Assembly (NCBI GenBank): GCA_947561395.2
Contig: OX387182.1
Coordinates: 52,289,283 to 52,353,282 of the forward strand
DNA length: 64,000 nt
From: Buxus sempervirens
Taxonomy: Eukaryota; Streptophyta; Magnoliopsida; Buxales; Buxaceae
Reading direction: 5' to 3'
Numbering within the stretch: the stretch's first letter is position 1; the number at the start of each line of letters is the position of its first letter. The notes beneath the pieces are model-generated. The model saw only the letters and a list, made by a program, of their open reading frames with translations, was not told where the DNA came from and searched no databases. A program made the translations under genes and the position numbers. Below are positions 57,364 through 64,000 of this stretch, piece by piece.

Positions 57364-60300
57364 CACTTCTATTATCTTTTTTTTTTTTTAATGATCAATA
57401 ATGAGAATAATATATTAGAAGATATAAAGAAGAGAAAGGTACAAATATGGGAACACAACCCATGAGGAATGGGATGCATCCAAAAAGACAAAGCATAAAA
57501 CAGTTAGAATAAGAAACAACACACAACCATCAACACAGCTTTACACCACTTGCTAACTGTCTTAGGATAAGTGTCTCCCAATTCCTTACAATATCTCCCA
57601 CCCCATATTCTCCCCATTCGGTAGAAATCAATATTCAAAAGGCTGCAAGACCCATCATTTTGTCTAGGATAAACTCTTGGCCACTGTAGATGTTTTCAAA
57701 AATCTTTCTATTACTGTTCAACGACACTACCCGGATGGTAGCAGAGAAAATGGCCGAATATAAACTTCTCCCTATCTTTGACAAATGAGGAAATCGCCAT
57801 TTGAATGCAATCTCACCAAGAGAACTTTGGAGAACCCACTGTACTCAAGCCAAGACCAACAATCTCCTCCAAATATAGCCCACAAACTTGCAATGTAACA
57901 ATAAGTTATCCACTGACTCCCCAGCCCTCATACCGAATTGAGATTGTTTTTGTTTTGGGGTCCGATGGGGTCTTGTGAGGATTTTGCAGAGTGTTCTTTT
58001 GCGTTTAGGATTGTATACTCCATACTCTTTCATACATATATATATACACATCTTCATTATTCATAAAAAAAAAGACGGTCCATGTTAATATCTTCACTCT
58101 GAAAGGGATTTTGGCTTTCCAAAGAAACAAAGTAGGGAAGCAAGGGGGGATAACGATGCTAAATTCCAAGAATATGACATCCAGGATTTACAGGAGTGCT
58201 TCCCCTTAGGATCAAGCGACCACAATCTGACATCGTGAATATATGGATGAAGTATCACCCCTTTGAGGTTTTCAATTAAGGCCCCTAGGTCATCAATCTC
58301 GGATTTTCGAAGATCCCTATTGAACCGAAGGCCCCATTGAAGCCCTTGAGGAGACCACAAAAGGATATCACAAACAAAAGGTTCTATGTGAGCACAAGCA
58401 TGAAAAAGGCAATGAGCAGCTGGGGAAGAATCACCCCACCAAACATCATACTAAAACTTTATAGAATCACCCCTTTGAAGTTTGGTTGATACAAACTTTA
58501 GCGTTTTGGTTGACTTCCCTCCCATTGTTATGAATATCGTACTTACTCAAAATAACCTTATGCCACAATGATCCCATTCCTGGCTAAAATGCAACATCCA
58601 TTTACCAAGAAGCGCGGAGTTCTTCAAATGCACGTTGCCAAGAGATAATCCCTCTTGCTCAAGGCCCCTAGAAACCTGATTCCACTTTACTAAATGATCC
58701 TTTTTTTTTGCTTTCCACCACCCTCCCATAAGAACTCCCTCTGCAATTTTTCAATATTGTGCACCACCTTTGCCGGTGCTTAAAACAATGACATAAAGTA
58801 AATTGGAAGGTTAGATAATGCAGCTTTGATCAACATGACTTGCCCCCATATTGATAGATACTGCTTTTTCCACATTGATAGCTTCTTTCTCATTCTCTCA
58901 ATAACTGGATCCCATGCTCCTATCGATTTGATTCTTCCCCCTAATGGGGTTCCAAGGTATGTTACTGGCCAATTTACATGCCTACACCCATTATATTTTG
59001 CAAACATCTTCATCTCATCTTCCCTTACGTGAATCCTAGAAATACTGCTTTTTCCAAGATTCACTTTGAGTCCAGATATCATCTCAAGGGGTTTAAGGAT
59101 ACACTTTGACCAAAAAACTGTGTTCCAGCATTTCTCTAAGAAGAGAATGGTGTCATATGCAAATTACAAGTTTGTTATAGGGACACCATTGTTACCAACC
59201 TTAAAAAACTTTTTATCAGCTCTTTCTTCTCTCTCATTTCCATCAATCTGCTAAAGACATCACTAAACATTGTAAACAAGAATGGGGATAAAGGTTTGCT
59301 TTGTCTAAGCCCTCTAGATGACGAAATCTGACCAGCCATTCTACCGTGATAATGAAAGAGTACGATATGTTCTTCAAACAACCCCTAATCCACCCATACC
59401 ACTTATCACCAAAACCCTTCAACCTCATCACACTCTAATAATCCCCATCCCACTTTGTCTTATGTTTTCTCCAATTCCACCTTACAAACCAAACCTGGTT
59501 TTCCCATTATTTTACGTTCAGCTACACATTCATTGGCCTCTAAGGAACAATCTAATATTTGATGACCCTTTACAAAGGTACTTTGGTTTGCTGATATAAT
59601 CGTCTCCATCACATCCTTGAGCCTTATCGCCAGCACTTTGGATATGATTTTATACATGCTCTTAATTAGGCTAATTGGGCAGAAATCCTTCACTTCAACC
59701 GCTCCCCGGATTTTTGGAATAAGACACAAGAAAGTGGCATTGGCAACTTTATTGACTATTCCATAATGGTAGAATTCCTTAAAAACCCCCATTAGATCGT
59801 CTTTTATCATATCCCAGCATACTTGATAAAATGCTAAAGTAAAACCATCTGTTCCTAGTGCCTGGTCCTGACCTAGCTCCATAACAGCCCGTTTCACCTC
59901 AACCTCCTCAAACTCCCTTTCTAATCATGCACTTTGATTTGCATCAAGTTAAGGACTCTTTTACGCTACAAAAGAATTCCAATTCAGATCTGTACAATTC
60001 TGAATAAAAGTCTGTTAGCTTTGCCAATATCGATTCTTCATCCTCAATAATATCTCCATCGACCCACAAACTTCTGATACCGTTTTTCCTTCTTCCGTTG
60101 GAAACTGTGGAAAAACTTTGTATTTTCATCTCCTTCCTTGAGCCACTGAATTCTTGATTTTTTTTTTTGATCGGTAAATAGGATATATTATATATAAGTT
60201 ATTTGAACATGGTTTATAGGTACACAGATAGTGTACGGTGTACCTATGATACAAAGCTGAATTCAAACACTTAGCTCCCTAGTCTGAGTTTTACATATTC

Positions 60301-61291
60301 TAACAACTCCACTCCACCCAACCCCCCCCCCAAAAAAAACCAAAATTATAGAACAAAACAGTCCTCATATCTGCTGCTCGGTTCGCCCCACCTAATCTGG
60401 AAACGTGGGACATAAGAGCAGGTCTTGAAGCTGAACATCGTTCATCATACCATGTGCTAACAACCAGTTGTGCATAAGCCTCATAATTTTCCTCTCTCAA
60501 TATGCTAGATCACGCTCTAGACTTCTAAAAATTCTGTTGTTCCTTTCTCCCCAAATTACCCAAGCAATGAAGGCAGAGCAATGTTCCACATCAAGTTCTT
60601 CCGTGAAGTCCCTTTCCTCACACCCCACGCCTGTAGAACCTTTCCAAATTTCTCTTCCTGAACCTCAAATGTTCCAAACCTTCCAATGATCCTGTTCCAT
60701 AGGTTGCTGGCTTCCTTGCAATGGACAAGTAGGTGCTCCACTGATTCTTCATTTTCGTTACACATTATACATCTATTGGACATCTGCCATCCTCTATTCT
60801 TTAGGTGATTCACAATTAGGATCTTGTCCAACACTGATGCCAATGTGAAAAAAACCACCTTACTTGGTACAAACTTTGCCCATAACAGCTTGTCTTCCTG
60901 GTTCCTCAATCCTCTAGAGTTCAAGCATGCAAAAGCTTCCTTCACAGAGAATAAACTTGATTTTCCTCTTATCCAACGTCTGCCATCCTCCACCTGTTCC
61001 AGCTGTGTACTATAGACCTCCTGCAGCAGCTCTTCAAACATTCCCACCTCCAAATCTTGCAGATCTCTTCTAAACCTTTTCTGAAGGAAGCATGCAAAAG
61101 CTTCCTTCACTGAATCCTTGATTTTTGTCTCCAAATAATTTCTTCATCTCTCAATTCCTTTTCCATTTCTCCCAAACTCTCTTTTCTAACTAGCCTTTCT
61201 TCTTCTGTTAAGTCCCTTGATTCCTCCAATCTATCAAAGAAGTTAATTGAGTCCATTAAGTCCTTCTTCCTTGTTCCCACTTATATGATCT
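57364..61291 (-). mobile_element. L1-type LINE, duplicate copy
   Basis: Second copy of the decayed LINE at 2581-6578. Reverse transcriptase fragments are at 59897-59460 and 59082-58780. The nested LINE with zf-RVT (61134-60556) is flanked by its 19 bp target copies at 60144-60162 and 61108-61126. The poly-C tract inside has shrunk to 10 bases. Confidence 0.85.
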
Positions 61292-61311
61292 TGGATCAAT
61301 CATTGATAAAG

Positions 61312-61840
61312 AGGGGGATATTGACGATGATGTTCCATTTAAAATTGGAGTTGGTTGGCTTAAGTGGGCTAGGTGCTTCTAAAGTGTCTTGTAAATTGTG
61401 GTTAGCATACACCAATCAATTCAAACGGTAAATTTTATGCAACATCAATTAGGCGTGTTATGATGTATGGATTAGTTTATTTGGGAAGAAACAAGCAACA
61501 TATTCATAAGAAGATCATTACTAAGAATTTGAGGTGAGCATGTTTTGATGAATGTGAAAGAAGACTAGGAGGTGTTGCACAAATATGAAAATAAGATAAA
61601 GTGAATAAGATTAAGATGGTTTGAGCATGTGAAGCAAATACATAAAAAGCCGCTCTAAGAGAGTGCACATTGAGAGATCTAAAAAATGAGTGGAAGACCG
61701 AAACTGACCTAGATGATGGCTATTGGAAGAATTTAAATACACATCATCTAACCAAAGATTTGGTTTTTGGCAGTAAGGATGGCGGAACAGGATTGTTATT
61801 GATCCCAACTAGTTGAATAAGGCTGTTGTCGTAGCTGTTT
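61312..61840 (+). mobile_element. RTE-type LINE fragment, duplicate copy
   Basis: Second copy of the fragment at 6600-7130, with only scattered base changes. Confidence 0.65.
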
Positions 61841-62179
61841 GGAATTATTGTATAACATTTAAACTTTGCCTGAGTTTTTTTCCCTATTTTTTTTCCATCT
61901 ATTTTCTTTCCCCTCCCTACACGCCGCTTTTCGTTGGTGTATAAGTGGTTCTTGCTTATTAAGAAATATAAATGAAATTTTCATAGTTGAAAAGTTTTTA
62001 GAGAACCTCGGTCTTCAGGGTGGTTATAGTTCTCTCTGTTTGATTTTTAAATTTATATTATTTTCCCTTCTATTTGTTCACTAGGGAGGCCTGTAGATCT
62101 TACCATGGAAGGGGGTTTGTTGAGTGTTTTAGAGATGTTGTGCTTCTTGCAAAAGGAATTTCTTATGATTTTAAGATCA

Positions 62180-62755
62180 TACATTTTTTAATAGATGATG
62201 AATATATTATGTATAAGAATTCAAAAAAATGCTACATTAGGCCATGAGCAAAGAATCTCTTGCTCACAACTCTAGGCGTACACAAATACACACACCCCTT
62301 CAGGGCCGTCCCTCTCTAGTCAAGACACAAGAAAGACCTCCTATATCATCTCCTCCCTACTAGAGCCTTCTTTTGCGAGAGAGACAGGCCCCTCATTAGT
62401 GGATCTAGGAGCTAGGTTGAATGGAGTGTTCAATTCTAGAGCCAAATTAAGTGCACTCCTCATCTGAAGACAACCATTGCATGATAGAAGCACAATCCCC
62501 TTCTAACACCAAATCATGAAACCCTTGCTGTTTGGCATATTCAAGGCCTATAAGACAAGCCTGCACCTCTGTGTGAAGTGAGTTCCCAACCCCATGGGCC
62601 CTGAGAAGGTGAAAAAGGTGATCCCTGCTGCATTCCTGAATCCCAGATGGCGAGACAGTAAGTGAAGTATGATGCCATCCCCTATCTATGTATGCCATGG
62701 ATAGTCCTCTGAAGAGCTTACAGAAGTCACAATGGAATCAAAAATGGAGGCTGAA
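62180..62755 (-). mobile_element. LINE RNase H fragment, duplicate copy
   Basis: Second copy of the fragment at 7465-8040. The 83-residue RNase H-like frame is at 62698-62447 and differs by one residue (Met to Ile near its start). Confidence 0.75.
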
Positions 62756-64000
62756 GGGGTAACCCTCCCTTAAGAAATTCTGAGATTCCTATCTATATCC
62801 ATTTTATGGTTTTTGAACAAAGCCTTCTATTATGATATTAGAATGGTACATCTTCTTAATTTCCTCTAGGCCTTGGAGAATGGCCATGGTTACTGATTTG
62901 TCAGAATTCCCCATTGCTGGACTTTTGGAACAAAGTTATGCAGGCGTAGGCCTTGAGTTGCTTGGTAACTCGGGTAAGCTGAAGTGTGTGTTCAGAAGGA
63001 TAACAAAGTATTTCAGTGTTTAGTATAAGTTCGTTAAGAATTATTGTTTAATACAAATATTAATATTGTGAAAAGAATGAGATATTTAATAGTGGCAGTA
63101 ATTGTATCTCTTCTGGAATGCCAAGTTATTGCACGAGGGAAAGTTTTCAGTAGGCTAATGGGAAGGTGGTATATGTCCTATTTATGTGATAAATATCAGA
63201 AACTCAGGATTGGAAGGGCATATGGCATTTCTTCCTCATTTTTCAGAGGTAGATGTCTATCAAAAGTGTTATAAATTCTTGTGTAGATTGAAAAACTCAG
63301 CCACTGAATGCCATTATGCTATTGCATTGTGATGAAATGAAGGGAACAGAAGGTGTTTAAAAGTGTCCATAATATATCTTATTTCCTTAATGTCTGTGAT
63401 TGTTATGACCAAGATTTGATTATTCTTGCCAAGTTTTTTCGACCTCCATTTTTGTGACTCACAGGATGTAAAATCTTAATTATGTACATATGAAAAATTC
63501 TTATATAAATTATCTTTGTAATTCTTGTTAATTTAGTCTAGAGAAAACAGATCAAAAGCTGTAGCAAGGCCATTTTTTTTGGTAAGTTTGTATATTGAGA
63601 AGATCCTCAGGATGTTTAATCATGTAATTTGTCAGAATATTTTGTTGATGTCATTGTGATGAAATATTCCTTATTCTATATAAGTGAGATTTTCAGGTGT
63701 GGACATGCAAAATTCCCCTTTCATTATTCTAACAAATTCATGATGTTAGAGCCACTCTGATTTCCAATGCTTGTATTTATGATTCTGAGGCAAAGATGGT
63801 TGTATCCACTGCATTTTGTCCAGGGACGTTGCAGACACTATGTTTTGTCCACTGCCATACTGATTTTATAAGTGTGTATTGGTTTTTAATTAGGACAGTG
63901 AAACTACAATTTGTTATTTTTGCATGGAACATAAACCCTTTTCTGGTGGAACTTACATGGATTTAAATGAAGTATGTGAAAGAAACTTTATATAATTTTC

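Larger units (their letters stand above)
55273..64000 (+). repeat. Large direct duplication, copy A'
   Basis: It repeats 439-9286 in the same orientation and order and continues past the window end. Relative to copy A it lacks 52 bp (site near 56365) and most of the poly-C tract. Elements repeated inside: TRIM remainder, L1 LINE, nested LINE, RTE LINE fragment and RNase H LINE fragment. It ends about 90 bp before the position equivalent to the first coding exon of the exonuclease gene. Confidence 0.95.

Noticed and set aside
1..64000. CRISPR array, prokaryotic operon or defence island
   Set aside because: No regular spaced repeats and no operon-like spacing; the DNA is clearly plant nuclear.

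Overview
This window is nuclear DNA from a flowering plant, most likely a woody dicot, although I cannot name the species. It is AT-rich, with split genes and GT-AG introns. It is crowded with plant transposons: L1- and RTE-type LINEs, a TRIM, Helitrons, a MULE and Ty1/copia and Ty3/gypsy fragments. Three host genes are recognisable by their plant-type proteins: an ERI1/ERI2-like 3'-5' exonuclease, dihydropyrimidinase PYD2, and Golgi-tether subunit COG4. There are no operons, CRISPR arrays or other prokaryotic features.

Layout. 317-760 is a TRIM. 2.6-8.0 kb holds LINE remains. 9.4-28.1 kb is the exonuclease gene; its second intron-exon junction opens a 17.3 kb intron holding LINE fragments, three Helitrons (one carrying part of a captured membrane-protein gene) and a degenerate RTE LINE. 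About 30.1-39.5 kb is a MULE with long terminal inverted repeats. It carries a decayed Ulp1-type protease gene (+) and a convergent FAR1-type transposase gene (-), and the transposase is split by a 2.49 kb solo LTR. 39.8-42.7 kb is the 5' end of PYD2, cut off after three exons. 45.2-48.2 kb is a patchwork on the minus strand: an inverted copy of COG4's last exon, a copia integrase scrap, an RNA-helicase (MTR4/HEN2) exon and a gypsy gag. 49.2-51.7 kb is intact COG4. 52-54.3 kb holds repeats and a LINE scrap. 54.37-55.28 kb is an inverted copy of part of the exonuclease intron. It is fused by 3 bp of microhomology to a second, direct copy (55.27-64.0 kb) of the 439-9286 region.

The three host genes act in unrelated processes (small-RNA/rRNA trimming, pyrimidine breakdown, Golgi trafficking) and show no functional cluster. 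The main interest is structural. One large direct duplication and two inverted duplications meet near truncated genes, as expected from template-switching rearrangement or, alternatively, from misassembly of two haplotypes. Several very small LINE insertions (tail only, with target-site duplications) are also notable. I found no convincing new multi-gene biological system.
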